Positions 49,612-63,829 are shown, numbered from the stretch's first letter. The stretch: DNA of 64,000 nucleotides from Rotaria macrura (GCA_900239685.1 OENT01000905.1:1-64000), one strand, 5' to 3'. Notes: a model not told the origin generated them from the sequence alone. Program-made: numbers and translations.

Positions 49612-50364
49612 ATGATGACTATTTCAGATATGCAATCATCATCGTCACGTATATTAGCATTAGTTAAACAGGCGAAACAAACATTTTCGATCATATTATC
49701 AAATAATGATCGTAACTATGATCCAAAGGATTGCGTTGATTCACTTAGACGTTCAATGAATCGAATAACAAAATATGATTTAAATTTTACGCTATTTGAT
49801 AATATTAAAAATTTTCAATCATTGAATTCATCAATTGAACAAAGAAATGCAGATAAATTTTTAAATTCCAATGCGCCTGTTTTTTATATGAAATTATATG
49901 AAGATAATATTATATCAGTGGGCATATTCATTATAAAATCTCACCATCGTATGCCACTACATGATCATCCACGTATGTTTGGTTTGATCAAAGTTCTTGA
50001 TGGTCATGGATATTTAAATGCATATAATATTTTGCATGAAAACAGTGAAAACGAACTCATGTGTAGCAGACATACATCGACATCGATTAATGCACAATCG
50101 GAAACAGCTGTACTTTATCCAAATCAATCAAATATTCATGAAATATATACGATTAATAACGATCATTGTGCTTTTTTAGATATACTAAGTCCACCATATT
50201 CAAATGAGAATGATTGTACATGTTATCTTGCTAAACCATTGTCATCATCACAATCAACAACGGACATTAATGAAAACGAACGAAATTATATTTTGAAAAG
50301 AATATTCGATGATGAGTACTATACAGAATCATTACAATATACAGGTCCAACTATATCATTGTGA
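49612..50364 (+). CDS. ADO: Cysteamine (2-aminoethanethiol) dioxygenase
   Basis: Iron-dependent thiol dioxygenase that oxidises cysteamine to hypotaurine and, in animals, N-terminal cysteines of regulatory proteins in an oxygen-sensitive way. Single exon, 250 aa from the Met at 49612 (human 270). Evidence: the cupin metal motif MPLHDHPRMFGLIKVLDGHG with two iron-ligand His, the third-His region NIHEIYTI, and the family-typical CAFLDILSPPY. The frame is open from 49492, but the extra 40 codons (poly-Phe, Lys) look like translated leader, so the ATG at 49612 (MMTISDMQ) is preferred. The NUP98-96 stop lies only 146 bp upstream on the same strand, leaving little room for an independent promoter. 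Lack of introns, unlike most neighbours, fits the single-exon human gene. Confidence 0.93.
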   Translation: MMTISDMQSSSSRILALVKQAKQTFSIILSNNDRNYDPKDCVDSLRRSMNRITKYDLNFTLFDNIKNFQSLNSSIEQRNADKFLNSNAPVFYMKLYEDNIISVGIFIIKSHHRMPLHDHPRMFGLIKVLDGHGYLNAYNILHENSENELMCSRHTSTSINAQSETAVLYPNQSNIHEIYTINNDHCAFLDILSPPYSNENDCTCYLAKPLSSSQSTTDINENERNYILKRIFDDEYYTESLQYTGPTISL

Positions 50365-51879
50365 TCGAATTTTTCCCATCTACTTGTACATTTATATATT
50401 TGAATGAATCTCTGTATTTTTAAAAAAAAAACTTTGAGAACATTCAATAAAAACATTTGTTTTGTGATTGTAATAATTTTTCTGTCGTTCTTTTTTTTTT
50501 TCGTATTTGAAGTGAAAATGAAGATGGTACGAGTGAAAACATTTAGACTAAAAGTAACTAATAAAAACTTTGATAGCAATAAATTATTTATGAGAACTCG
50601 AAGTGCAAGATAAGAATCAATACATTTTTTTTTCTCATAATACAAATGATGTGATGATTTAATCTTCATATTGTTCTTTGGATTTATGTTTATTAAGACT
50701 TTCAATTCATTTTGAAGTAAAATTCTTCAATTTCTTTCTTTCCTTGTATACAAACAAAGATATCTCTGGATATTCTGATTTGAAATTAGTACATTCGAGA
50801 AATGAATCAAATGACATCTAAAAACACTGATGACTATTAGACGATGCAACGGAATAATATATGATTAATGAAAATATATTGACTTCATTCAAGCGAACCT
50901 TAGAAATCTATTGTTCGATCAGTTTAATTCATTCATGCTGTTACGATGAAACATTTTTGTTACATCGAATAAATAGAACAATATTTCGTCTCGTATATTG
51001 ATATTCATAAACTTCTTCATTGAAGAAAAAGGAAACTGTTTTGTGATTCTAAGCAATACATATTCGTCTGATTAAATCTGTCTATAATTCAATCATGTTC
51101 TATGTCACGAACAAAGAGATCTATATCATCCGTGGCAAAAATCTTTTCAAATCAACCATTCATCACGGTTTCTTTTTTGCTTTGTGATTCAATAACACAA
51201 AACTTATCCTGTACTGATCGCATATTGACATGTTACTTTTGATTGTCAGTCAATATTATTCTATCGATAATGTATAATAAAGTATAACGTCTATCATTAT
51301 CCTTAATGGATATAGACAAGAGAACATCCTCTTTTCAGAAGACGAAAATAACCTGTCATCACGTCATTTTTCTATTCATCGAATGTATTGAATAGCGATA
51401 CTGGGTAGTTATATTTATTGCTTCTCACACATCACACATCATAACAGATGGAAAGTATGTTACTCTATTCTTTTTCCTCTTTTTTTCATTCTGTTTCTCT
51501 CTATCAACTTCTCTAGATAATGATAGATGCCAGACAATGATTCCGTTCAGCGACCGATCGTATGCACTATTACTATTACTGGAGCATATGACGAAAGAAA
51601 AGCCGACGACGACTATGATGATGATGATTGATCGGTATTGGCGAGAAGCTATGTTTTTTTTTGTTCTAGCTAGAAACTAACTCACGTCATTGACCTGCTT
51701 ATATGAGAATTGACTATAATTTGATACATCGCTGTCAGCATCACTCGAATCTATTCGAGGTTAAATAAGTAACTTTTACGTACACACACACACACATATA
51801 TATATATATAAATAGATATGTATGTATATGAATGTTGCTAAACCAATAGAACTCTTTTTTAGGCATCAAATTAAAAAAC
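50365..51879. other. Intergenic between ADO and RAPGEF1
   Basis: ADO 3' UTR, then AT-rich DNA without a credible ORF. A compound (CA)n(TA)n microsatellite lies at 51781-51810. A good acceptor (TTTTTTAG) 19 bp before the RAPGEF1 ATG suggests an upstream non-coding exon or spliced-leader site. Confidence 0.45.
51781..51810 (+). repeat. (CA)n(TA)n microsatellite
   Basis: About seven CA units followed directly by about seven TA units, roughly 70 bp upstream of the RAPGEF1 start codon. Confidence 0.9.
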
Positions 51880-54800
51880 ATGCCCGTTTCTCGACATTCA
51901 TTTCGTCGTGTTATTGATGATTTGGTTAATCGTCATAGTATTAAAAATGATTTAACAAATGAATACTCTGGAACAAATAGTCGATCAAATCAAAAACTGG
52001 ATCGAGATTCAATGATTAGTAATGATGCATTATCGGTATGTTAAGATAATATAAACAACGATATGCTTGTTTTTTTTCTCTTGAAATAGATATCGCAAAC
52101 ATTTTATGAACGATTACATAGATGCGAACGAGAAGTTTATAAATCATTGAGTTATCTTGATCAAGTTTTAACACATAATAAACTTGAAATATTAGCTAAC
52201 ATAATAACATCATTAATTGATAATATTTTTGACATTGATTATATATTAAAAGGCATATTCGAACATCAATCAGAATCATTTCGGTACTAAAATACTCGAT
52301 GAGTTGTTGTGTTTTTCTTTTCTTGCTACTTTCAGTCTATTTCTATTTCATTTTTAGAACACATCTTCTTATCGATGTTTACTCTCTATTAGCCGAATTA
52401 ATTGAATGGTCTGATGACGTCGTTTTTTCACAAACAAATCATGACGATCGATATCGGAAGATAGCGAAAGATCTTCTACAAGCTGTTCAGGTAACATATG
52501 GAAAATAGGTTTTAGAATTCGATCAAAATGAATTAATTCATTTTGCAGATATGCATTACATCATCAATACAAACACGTTCTGATTCATTTCAAAGCTTCC
52601 AGTCAATTAACACGTAGATAAAAGCAGATAATGAATTTTGTTGTTCGATTCATGATGAGTGTTATTTTCTAATCTAGTTCTCTCGATACATACGTTCCAG
52701 TTCTTCCTTTAAAACGAGAAAAACGTTCAGTGAGCTCATCAACATCAATGTTATCGAATCGATCTCGAAAAGCAGCTAGTCCAAAATCTTTTCTATCGCC
52801 TTGCTCAAAAGAACAAACGAATGAAGAATGTATTCAATTGATTGTTGATGATATTAATCATATCGTTGAAAAATATACACGTGAACTTGATGAAGCTTTA
52901 CGTACGAAAATAAATATTCGTTCACCATCAAGCGATTATATATCTCAACATAATCATTCATCAATATCATCATGTCGTCATCATAGTGTTGATGCTTTAA
53001 ATGAAACGAAATATGTACTTCAAAAGAATTCTATACATCATCAATGTCAACATCAAATTATCGATCACATTGAACATCGAAAGACGCATACAACGAATGA
53101 TCCTCCACCATTGCCACCCAAACGACAGATAGGTAATCTTACTTGTTGATGGAACACAACAGGAAGCATGACGAAGCAAAAAGAATAATAACAACATGGA
53201 GTAATCGATAAAAGATGTCTATGAATCGAGACGGGTTCAATCAAATATAGACTTGTGCAACTGATAGTTCTTTAGATACGAAAATTATTTCTTTACAGTA
53301 GTTTTCGAAATATTTTTTCATTGAAATAAATTATTTTTGGAGTATTTCTATGAAATGTAATTAGCACTCATATTAGTTATATCATTCGGTTCTAACAAAA
53401 ACAAATAAAATAGATTCGTTTGTGAACTTTGCACATTCTAAAATGATTCCTTCGCCAATTTTGTTCGTGCATTATTCTTGTTTGTTCAATATCTCAACGA
53501 TCTTTTCGAGAAAGAAAACATTCATACAAAACAAGATCCTATGAAAATTTCATTAGACGAGTAGAAAAATGTGATCATTTAGCTGACACGGTCATCGCTC
53601 ATGAATAGTTTCTAGTATGAAAACGGAAGCGGAAGAAACATTCTGTCAAATAATTTTGACATTTATGCATAAACTGCTAAATAATTATTGACGTCATAGT
53701 CTAACAGAATTGTTTTCGAATGGAATACAAAACATGAAAATTTTTCTTAATATCTAATTGTCAATGAATCGATTGAATTCTTGTTAACATACAATAGATA
53801 TATATTTTAAAGAAACTATTGTCATTTGTCGTATAATTTTTAGCTCGAGCATACATGTCTCTATTCGATCGATATGATCAAAATGAAGCTGAATTATTTC
53901 TTCGTGATACATGTTTTGTTTCTACGCCCGAACGTCGTTTCGAAGATTTGTTCGAACAAATTCATGAACATTTTCCACACATAGAAATATTTTCAAATAG
54001 TGAAGAAAATTTGAAAACAAAAGAAGAAACAATGAAAAATGTACAACATACTTCGGTAAAGATGATTGAAATTTATTTTTGTATAAATCTCGAAAATCTT
54101 TCATAGTACATTTAATTATTCTCTTTCAATTTCTAGTCGAAGGATAATATTTCAAAAGATCATTTAAATATGCATGATGCTAGTACAAATGATGAAAAAA
54201 ATCCATATGCAAATGATTTATATCTTGAATGTATATCTCATTTACTTGTTTTTAATCTGGTAAACAACAACAACTTGATTAAAATCTTAGAAATCATTGT
54301 TTAATATTCTCTAGAATGAAGATCCACCATTACGTGGTGGTACCGTCGATGCATTGATTATTCGAGCAACGTCACCGGACAAGAAAGGTAATGAATCATA
54401 TACGATTGATTCTTTTATTCTATTATGATCTTTTATTCATGATCCATTAAGATTTTGTCTATCAAGAAGCGTTTCTAACAACATATCGTACATTTATTTC
54501 TCCGAACGATCTTGTCGAGAAACTTATTCAACGTTATACATTCTTTGCTCAATATGACAATAAGAAAAAGATTGCTCGATACGCATTTTCACTTCTTATT
54601 CGTGTTATCGATGAAATCGAGTATGCATTTTAATTAACATCATTTGAAAAATTTTCATCAAATCTTTAAATTTCTCATACAAGTTTGTGATTTCAAATTC
54701 TTCGAAGACATCAAACTTGATATCACATTTGTCGATACTATCGCATGCTTCAGTCACGTACCCCAAAGCAATATGAACTAAAATCATTTTGAAAACAGTT

Positions 54801-56606
54801 CGACTCTGAGACTTTTTCTCTGAAAAGGTTTATCATGGTTTTTTTTCATAGGAGCATAACAAAGCAAAGATTCAGTTATTTCAAAAACAATACTAAAACA
54901 AATAACGAACGAGTGAATAGGTTTTCAACAAGATAATCATAACTTTCAGTAGAAACATGTCTACGAAAATTTGAATTCAGTTATAACTAATTATAAAAAT
55001 AAACTTTAAAGTACATTTGAGATCATTTCGAATAGTTATTGTACAATAAACCAGTTGAAGATTGTGTCAAAGCAAAGAAGCGATCGCCAGACGTATCCAT
55101 CGTTCGAAGCTAACACTTCTTTTCTCTCCTATGTGAGTAAATGATAAGCATACGAGTAATGAATCACTTCGAGCGATTCTTTCGTCAGATGACAATCAAT
55201 CATTAAACACTCATAAATCATTCTAAGATCATAAGATTCAATGTAAACTTCTTCTTTGTTCTAGTAATGAACTAAGTGAGAATCTAATGAAAAGGATTTC
55301 ACATTTTATTACAACTCTAATTCGAAATGGTGAACTTCAGCTAGCTAAATTATTCAGACGAAAATCACTTGAACGTTATACTAATTTAAAATTAAAATCG
55401 GAACAATCCGAACAAGATGTTGTTCTTATTAAAAATGCAATTTCATCAAAACGTGCAACATTACTTGATTTTCATTCGATTGAATTGAGTGAACAATTAA
55501 CATTACTCGATTCAGAACTATTTCTTAAAATCAAATTATCTGAAATTTTATATATGTCAATCGAAAAAGGAGAAGAATATTCACCAAATTTAGCAGCATT
55601 TACTGAACATTTTAATAATATATCCTATTGGTAAATTATTGTCAAAGAAAAACAGAATAAATCAATTATTCATCAATTTTTATTTAGGGTAAGAACTCGT
55701 ATACTCGAACGAAACTCTCAACGACAACGAGAAAATTATTTTGAAAAATTTCTTAAAATTTTAAAAGTAATTTCAAATTTTTCAAGAACTATTTATAACA
55801 AATATTCTTGTCTATTTCAATATTTGTTTTCCATAGTATTTACGACGATTGAATAATTTCAATTCTTATTTGGCTATACTTTCAGCACTTGATTGTGGAC
55901 CATTGAAAAGATTGAATTGGTCAAAAAATATCATTGATGTAAACTTTCGTCTGATGATTTATTTATCTATCTATTGAAATATTATTCTAGGCTATATCTG
56001 AACATACGGGACTTATTGATAGTACTGGTTCATTTAAAAATTATCGTGAAGCACTAAATGCATCAGTCGGTCAACCGTGCATTCCCTATATGTAAGTCAA
56101 TACAAACAACATTCCGACATTCACTTGTTCTTAAGATTCTATGATCAAGTAGAAACATTCATGATGACATAGTTTCTTCATGTTGTTTCCCTCTGTTAAT
56201 TGTGTAAAACGAATATTTACAAAATATTCAGTCTCGTTTGTTTTAGCGGTTTAATTCTATCGGATTTAACATTTGTTCATATTGGAAATTCTGACTATTT
56301 ACAAGATGATCGAATAATTAATTTTTGGAAACGATGGCAACAATTTACAATACTACACAAACTTCGTTATTGTCGAAAATGGTTAGAAGATAAAGAGAAG
56401 AAAAAAGAAACATTGAAGAATATTTTTTTATTTTTATTGTTCGATATTCTAGTTCTTCTTCTTTCTATTTTAGGGAATATAAATTTGTTCGTAATGATCG
56501 TATTCTATATTTTTTTAACAATTTCGATCATTATATGAATGAAGAAGCACAATGGATGCAATCAGAAAAAATAAAACCACGACAAAAACCTAATGTTTAT
56601 TCATAA
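51880..56606 (+). CDS. RAPGEF1: Rap guanine nucleotide exchange factor C3G
   Basis: Activates Rap1 (and R-Ras) downstream of CRK adaptors in adhesion and growth-factor signalling. Starts MPVSRHSFRRVIDDL at 51880. The N-terminal helical region (ISQTFYERLHRCEREVYKSL, LAELIEWSDDVVF) matches the C3G N-domain. The central region is Ser-rich with a single CRK-SH3 site PPPLPPKRQ near 53100. Then YMSLFDRYDQNEAELF, the REM (RasGEF-N) domain (PPLRGGTVDALIIRAT, QEAFLTTYRTFISPNDLVEK), and the catalytic RasGEF/CDC25 domain. The latter has DFHSIELSEQLTLLDSELF, FTEHFNNISYW, LRRLNNFNSYLAILSALDCG, GLILSDLTFVHIGN and INFWKRWQQF. It ends KIKPRQKPNVYS at 56606. Roughly 800 aa against 1,077 in human, with most of the loss in the Pro-rich middle. 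All domains needed for exchange are present. Long introns fall at about 53130-53843 and 54623-55264. Confidence 0.95.
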
Positions 56607-58932
56607 GAACAACAATAGTTTAGTTTTTACATCGAACTTCGAGTTAGAAATATTTCTATTTATGTCAGATATTTTGTTCTTCTATCGCACAGTGACAAGT
56701 ATTAAGGATAGAAAATGAAAACATCTATCTTTTCATATTTGTATGTATGCTTAATGTTTGCTTTTTATGTCGAGTTGATTTCATTGTCTTTTTTTTTGTT
56801 TTTGTAACAAATATTGACTACGCTTCCGTATGTTGCTTTTGAATAATTTCAATAAAAATAAAACACAATAATTGTAATTCAAAGAATCGTTTTAAAAAGA
56901 AAGATGTTCAAAAAACCAACCAAGTCTATAGTTTTGTCATACATGAACTGTGCAAGAATCGATGTCTTGATTTTCACCAGTATGTAGAATTGTCAATAAT
57001 GTGTGTGAATGATTTGTATCATCATTCAGAAATATCATCTTCTCCATCTTATGACTTGATATCTTACGAGAATGTTGTCATGATCATTAACTGAGAATAC
57101 ATCGCAATTGAAATATAGACCAAAGAAATCGAAACACGATGCACTGATTCACATTTGCAAGTCACTTTCACAAGAGGAATAGTTCGAAAATTTTCTCTTC
57201 CATATTTGAGTTGATACTATTTATTTGAAGAACACAAGCTATATAAATCGTCTTTTACCGACAGATATTCTTCAAAGAAACAACGAGTATCTTGACTATC
57301 TTTGGCAGGGCAGGTCATATTTTTCAATTAAAAAATAAACCTAACGATATCACAGTTACATGAAACTGTGTTGCAGCAAAAGTAAAACATTAGTCTTACA
57401 AGATCAAGTATGGTCGTCTATAGTGAGTTCAGTGCAATTCATCAAGGCGCTTTCCTCGTTGGATTCTCTTCGAACTGATCAAAAATGAAGTATCATAAAT
57501 ATATAAGTGTAGCATGACCTTTTTTGTTAACATTACAGATCGATTCATCTTGAAAACTGCCCAGGTCGTAGTCAGGATTTGTTTTTTGAAATATGTCAAA
57601 AATCTACTGGAAGTGAATATGTTGCTAATTGTTGAATGTCTGCAAAGCAATTTTGATGGCAATTTTGAACCAACTGAGTCTTAATTTATGAGATGTTGAC
57701 GGATAATTAAATCTTAATTTTAAAATTTTACTTCGACTACGTTCGAGTCATGTTATTTTTCTTCTTTCTATGCTAAATAAGTTAATTGAAAGCACAGCAT
57801 AACTCGATTTTTTTTTAAATATAAAACAAATCTCAAAGATTTTCTCATGTTCGTCAGTATTGAATCACATAAAAAAATAGACTTTACCGAGTAGAAATTT
57901 TATCATCGTTCCACAGTTCCAAAAAAAAACATGGCTACATCGCCTTCGTCAATATTTACTTTCTATCGTCCTTCTCAGAGCCTCCACTTCCCGCCGCGAG
58001 ATAGGCTCAGAACATTTCTCGTCGATTAAGAAATTAGTTAACACACAACTATGAACATAAATAACGATACTATCTCGATATGAGTCAAAGAATGTTACGA
58101 TATTAACGTAAAACATATGAAAACAAAATACTGAAGATAAGATTCGTATCCGACACACTTTATTCAATCAATACTGACGAGTTTCAAATTCTTTGTTATA
58201 TTTATTATTATTAAACATGTGCACATTTCTTGTGTGTAAAGCAACAAGGATAAAGAGATGAAATATTCAAAAAGCAAGCACATTAATTGAGAAGAAACAA
58301 AGAAATGTCATACAGTAAGAGAAAGAGAAAACCAAAACAGTTAACAGATCGATTTGGACGAGAAGAAAAAGAAGAAGAAGAAAAAAGATTTTTCTATTAA
58401 ACATGCGCAATGTACAAACACAATTAAGAAAAACAAATAGTTGAATTTTCGACTAGGTGTTTTTTCTTGTCTTTCTACATATTGTCAATCCCGAATTGGT
58501 AAAAATAATGCATTAATAAGAACAATAGATTTTAACAAATTATATTGCTGGCTCACAAGAGATTGCACAAAAAGAAAAACGAGATGTATAAAGTTGCACA
58601 ACCGAATACGAAAAGAAAAAAGAAACAAACAAAAGAAAAGAAGAAAAAAAAGAATACTGTCTTGTCCTATCTTAATTTTCATGTATTGCTGAACACATCA
58701 TCATCGTCGTCATCATATACAAATGTAGAAAAAACACGAGCAAATACTAAAAATTGTCATTTTTTTTCCTCATATGTATATAATATTTAAATGAGATAAA
58801 GAAACAAAGAGAGACGGAAAGGCACCGATAAGCAAGTTATAGCGAACACACACATAAGTTGTACAATAGAAGAAATAAAACAAAACATGACATGCAAAAG
58901 GGTACTTTCTTTTTGTTTGTTGTTAAGCACAT
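56607..58932. other. Intergenic between the converging RAPGEF1 and E-protein genes
   Basis: Expected to hold both 3' UTRs; AATAAAAATAAAA near 56850 could end RAPGEF1. Minus-strand ORFs near 57429-57662 and 57949-58167 show no domain or splice support. Purine-rich tracts occur at about 58300-58660. Confidence 0.4.
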
Positions 58933-61213
58933 TCATTGTTGCCAATAGGATGGTGGAATAGATTGATGCATCTGTTCCATAAAATTTTGACCATCGAGTG
59001 AAGATGATTCGGCTGACATTAATCCGCCACTACCTGCTGGTGCCATTGGTCCTCCTAAATTCATGTTACCATTCAAGTCTTCAGCCTTTTCTTCTTCACG
59101 TCGCCGCAGACATGCTGCTTTAGGATTTAAATTACGTTCTATAATGAAAACATTTTTGCATATATATTACCAATCAAAATTTAAAGATCTTAAAATTTTT
59201 ACCTCGAACTTGTTGTTCAAGAGTTGTTATAAGATTAACAGCTTGTTGTAGAATACCTAATTTTGTAACAGGTTTATCATTTCGCATATGTATTGAACAC
59301 ATTCGGCCGAGTTCTTTGAATGCATCATTTATATCTCGAACACGTAATCTAAAATAATTGTTGTTCTCAAGCTTTACCAAATGATCGATGATCTATGTTC
59401 GTTTTACCTTTCACGTGCATTGTTCGCTGCTCGTCGATCTTTTTCTCGTCGTTCACGTTCTTCAGGTGTTTCATCTGGATCAATACTACCTTCGGAGCCA
59501 GGTCCACCACGCATGCACGATAAATTTATTTGACTATTGGGACTAAGTGTCAATGAACTTCACGAAGAGAAAAGATAGCAAAAATATATAGATTTAGTAT
59601 TTCGCTTTGTTATGTTTCAGTTTGTTTACTTTCGTAATTTTGATGATGATGACGATGATGGACCGATATGTACATTGTTTGTAGCACCACCAATGGCAAT
59701 AGTTAATGGTGATGCATTTTCTTGTGATATGTCAGTTAATGTTTGTTGTCGAAGATTGAATTCATTCAATTTATCTGTTGTTAATTGTGATGATACATTT
59801 GTTGATGTTGTATTTGTAGTTGTCGTCTTTTGCGGTATGGGTAACGGTGGAGGTGGGGGAGGTTTATTTTCAATATCTAATTTAACTTTATCAAGACATT
59901 CGATTTTTGAATCAGGATTCACAACAGTATTCGCATCGGTAGACGATGTCGACGATGATGTTGATGGCGGATTAGCATCTGAAATGTATTTGAGAAAATG
60001 AAATTTAAAAATACTGTTTTTCCTTATTCAATGTAGAACTTTACATGTCAAATATGGATCATGATGAGGATTCCGTGATGATGTATCAGATGTTGATGGT
60101 GGATGTAAATTTGCTGGATGAGTTAAAAATGCCGCATACGGTCCAGTGGAATGTGGATGATGATAACCAGTGTAATAGTGATGATAATCTGTCGGCGGTT
60201 GACGAAATGAATCATCGATATCTAATCTTGGTGGCTGAAAAAGAAAGAAACGATGTTTAGTTATGGTTTATTTTCATTTCAATCAATAGGAATGTAAGTG
60301 TCCCATCACCCAATGTGCATTTTTTTTGTTCATAATACACAAACCTCATTTAAATTGAGCAAATAGTAAGGTTCATCATTTAGATCGATTAGAGATGTCT
60401 GAGTTTAGAGAGTTAAAAATAAGATTCATGTTATGGTTTTCCTTTGGTTTATTTTTGTTATCTAATACAAACTTACAAGAGGATGTAATTGATTCTGATA
60501 TTGTTGAGATACGGGTGCTGCATTTGTCCACGATTGACTAGATCCTTAAAATAAACGCATATTTGTCATTCCTCATCTTATATATGCAATGAAATTTTAT
60601 CAAAATTTACCACTCAATGGTGGCGGAGAGACAGGAGTCGTCGGCGTTGAAGAATAAGGATGATCACTTGGATAGATCTAAATCGAATGCAAGTACATGA
60701 TTTGTATTTCTATATTTTTGTTTTGGAAATTAAATTTTCTTACAGATTGCAATGCTTTTCCGAGTGTTTCTCCAGTTTGTTCATTGCCATTACTCGTATA
60801 TGACGTTGCTTGTTGAAATCGAAAACTTGCCATCGATGGTAAACATGCACTAGCTGAATCAGTGAAAGGCACGTGATTACTTGCAAGATCATTTGGTAAA
60901 TAAGTTGATGGTGGTGGGGGTGGTGGCAACCATGAAGCACCATTTTGACCGTCTATTAAATGCAAACAAATGAAAAAGACAAATCATATAAGAATATTTC
61001 AATTAATTTCCATACCAATATAATACGTCGGCTCATTTGCATAAACTGATTTTCCAGTTGGATATCGTCCAGCATTCTCTGGGTTGTAATCGTCCGATGT
61101 ATAGACCTAATATGAAAAAGTAATGATTGTATAACGAACGTCTATGGCCTATTAATATCTAAGTTGTTTTGATTGACCTCATGTGCAAACGCTTTAGTTC
61201 TTTTTTCTTCCAT
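58933..61213 (-). CDS. TCF4: Class I bHLH (E-protein) transcription factor, TCF3/4/12–daughterless type
   Basis: Binds E-boxes (CANNTG) as a homodimer or with tissue-specific bHLH partners. The C-terminal bHLH is unmistakable: [19 protein letters not shown], then [38 protein letters not shown] and [18 protein letters not shown]. Two introns interrupt it, after RER and within RE|RNLNPK. Upstream, [18 protein letters not shown] and [13 protein letters not shown] match the TCF4/TCF12 middle region (GDTLGKALASIY, TPVGSPP). Pro-, His- and Ser-rich exons lie between. Exons from 5': 61213-61178 ([12 protein letters not shown]), 61106-61016, 60952-60744, 60677-60611, 60544-60477, about 60403-60347, about 60237-60043, about 59991-59636, about 59565-59410, about 59348-59203, 59138-58933. 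No LDFS-type AD1 motif is seen. TCF3, TCF4 and TCF12 are vertebrate duplicates, so the symbol is approximate. Further 5' exons may exist to 63951. Confidence 0.93.
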
Positions 61214-63829
61214 GATAAATCACACAAGTGCTCTCTTCATTAGACATTTTCCATAGAAAAATCAATTCTAATTATTTTTCCCTAGTCGATGCTCGACGAC
61301 GAGATAATGATTATTATTATTTTTACTATTATTATTATTATTATTCTCCGTCTCCACTTTCTTCGTCATCAACGTCTTTTCCAATCGAACCATTGGGCCC
61401 TTATACTTATACACATTTGCCAGTAATAAACGTATATACTTGGGCATATCCTGATGATTATTTCATGAAAGAAATTAATCCGATAGACTAAAATCAACAG
61501 TCTCATCCGAAAGCAGAACGACGATGTATGGTTCGAGAAAAAAAAAAGGAAAAACTTGATCGCCCACTGATTTTTATGTTGGCTAATCAAGAGGATGTAA
61601 GAGAAAAAGGTTCGTTTGTTTGTGCTCACTCGGCACGAGATCAAAGGACGTGCGAGCGCAATTCATGCTGACATTCACATCGTTCGATTGAGCAGGAGAA
61701 TGTGTTGATTAGCATTATCTTTCCTTTTTTTTCCTCTTCATCTTCTTTATCCGATCAATTGCCATAGAAGACAAACACAAAGAAAACGAAAAAAGAAAAA
61801 CTAAATAACAAAAAAAACCTCTTTTTTTTTATTCTATCCACACTTAATACAAGGTGACAATTAATATTCGTATTCTTCTTAATCCGTTATAAATTGTAAA
61901 AAATAAAACGAAGGCTTTCTTCTTCTTCTTCTGCTTATTGACTATTGCTGAAGACAAAATGAAAAATATAAAATCTTCATGTTTTCATACCTGATAAGAT
62001 GGTCGGGAATAGTAGAACATTTGTATTGTATTGAGGAAAAAAAAGCTAGCCGATTATTTCATCACAGTTAGTCAAAAAGAAGAAAGAACAAGAAATCAAA
62101 TTGACTTATAATTGTTGTGTCAAATAAACTCGTAGTATACGTGTAGCACTGCTTGATAGCACAGGAAAGAGGGAAAAAGTGATATGCATCGAAAGAGAGA
62201 AAAAGAAAAAGAGAAGGAGAGTCGATCAATGCGGGAGACCTTTCACTGGAACAGCGAGATATCCTTATCTTGCGATGTGTTAACTAGAGGCGGGCACACG
62301 AACAGGAAAGAGAGAAACAAGACGTATAAAAAAATCATCATCATCTCTCGTTCTTGCTCTCTCTTTTCTTCCTCGTTTTTTTTTGTTTGCTGCTGTCTCG
62401 TAGCGGAAGACAGAGAAGGTGAAATAAATGTAAAGACAAAAGCTCGTATCTCAAGCAGGCATCGACCGCCCGCGCGAATGAGTTTCTCCCTTCATTGGCA
62501 GATAAACAACTGTATACTAACTGATATAATTGGAAGAACGAAGATCTTCTCCCTTATAGTCATAGTTTTTTTTTCATTTATCAAGATCAAAATAAAAGAA
62601 CAAAAAACCTATTCCTCAAGCTACATTTCTCATTAGACTTCTATCTTTATTATCTTTGTTTATGTCGTCGAACGATTATTACACAAGCTTCCTCTTTGTA
62701 TGTGTATATATATATATATGCACAAAGTCGATTAGCGCTTCTTTTTTTCTCTCGTTTTTTACTCATTTATCATTGTCGGAAACAAGAAGAAGTAACAATC
62801 GAATATCTATTATCATATCTCACGACATCTTCATACAAGAGAGACAGAAAATGAGAGAGAGAGAGAGAGAGAGAGCAAGACCAACATCACTACTAACGTT
62901 TATTACATTGTTTGTCCCTTTTACATTTACCGCAAAGCGTATACGATGTTTACAAAGAGAGGAAAGCTCGTAGCGCAGCTGGAAAGCTCGTTCGTGTGCC
63001 ATCGAATGTAGATAAACACGACTATTAATTTTATCACATATACGACCCCGGTCAAATAATACACATACAATCGAGCCTATTGTATATAGAAGATAGACGA
63101 AGCGAACTTCTCTTATTCTCTTGAAATTCATTCGTTCACAATATATTCATGCCACCCGACCAGCTGGTGCACATACCTTCTTGAATAGAAAATACGAAGA
63201 ATAAAGACAGAAACACAAAAGAAAGAAAAGATGAGAAATAAACGATATTGTAAGTGAACCGTGAGTTTCTATTCAGATTTTCGAATAGAATAAAAAAAGA
63301 AAATGAAAATAATTCATTGGCATTGTTTCTTCATTCATCTTAATTTATCATCGAGTGAATTAACAAAGTTGTTCTCTATCTATCTTCTGACAGAAGAAAG
63401 ATGTTGTCATGTCAGAAACAGAGACAGCAAATAATTATATCAATTACTCACACGTCAACATCCAATGTCAAAAACAGAAGTCAAAAAGAAGAAAGAAAAA
63501 TAAAGATATATTATTAAGGAATCGCTTTTCTTTTTATCAAATACAATTCATTACAAAACTTAAGTCATTTTCATGTTCGATATAATGTGTAGTCTATGTG
63601 TGTGTTCGTCCTACTCTATTCAAGGATCACAATTTCTTTCCTTCTTTTTACTTCATCAAATAAACTATGCAAATGTTCGTTTGATTTTTACCAGATCGCT
63701 CTCTCATACGTACGACAAGCAATAAATATCTAATTCGTCACTAATTTAACTAAATGTTTAACAATTAAAAAGAGTGGCCAAGCATTTGACGTGTGTATTG
63801 TATTACATAAAACAAACGTCATCACTTAC
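61214..63829. other. E-protein upstream region or long first intron, microsatellite-rich
   Basis: No credible ORF. It contains (ATT)n at about 61305-61350, purine-rich tracts at about 62160-62230, (TA)n near 62706-62719 and (GA)n at 62853-62875. It would be the promoter of the short isoform and an intron of the long one. Confidence 0.5.
62853..62875 (+). repeat. (GA)n microsatellite
   Basis: About eleven uninterrupted GA units upstream of the E-protein short-form start. GA tracts can act as GAF-type promoter elements in some animals, but nothing here shows that. Confidence 0.9.

Noticed and set aside
57949..58167. 72-aa minus-strand ORF downstream of the E-protein gene
   Set aside because: No recognisable motif, no flanking splice sites, and it lies in the expected 3' UTR interval.
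62184..62636. 150-aa plus-strand ORF
   Set aside because: Built from purine- and pyrimidine-rich tracts (KEKEKE, SCSLFSS); no domain or intron support.
62968..63040. Possible tRNA: TAGCGCAGCTGG resembles an A box
   Set aside because: No B box or T arm at the right distance and no acceptor stem pairing, so it is a chance match.
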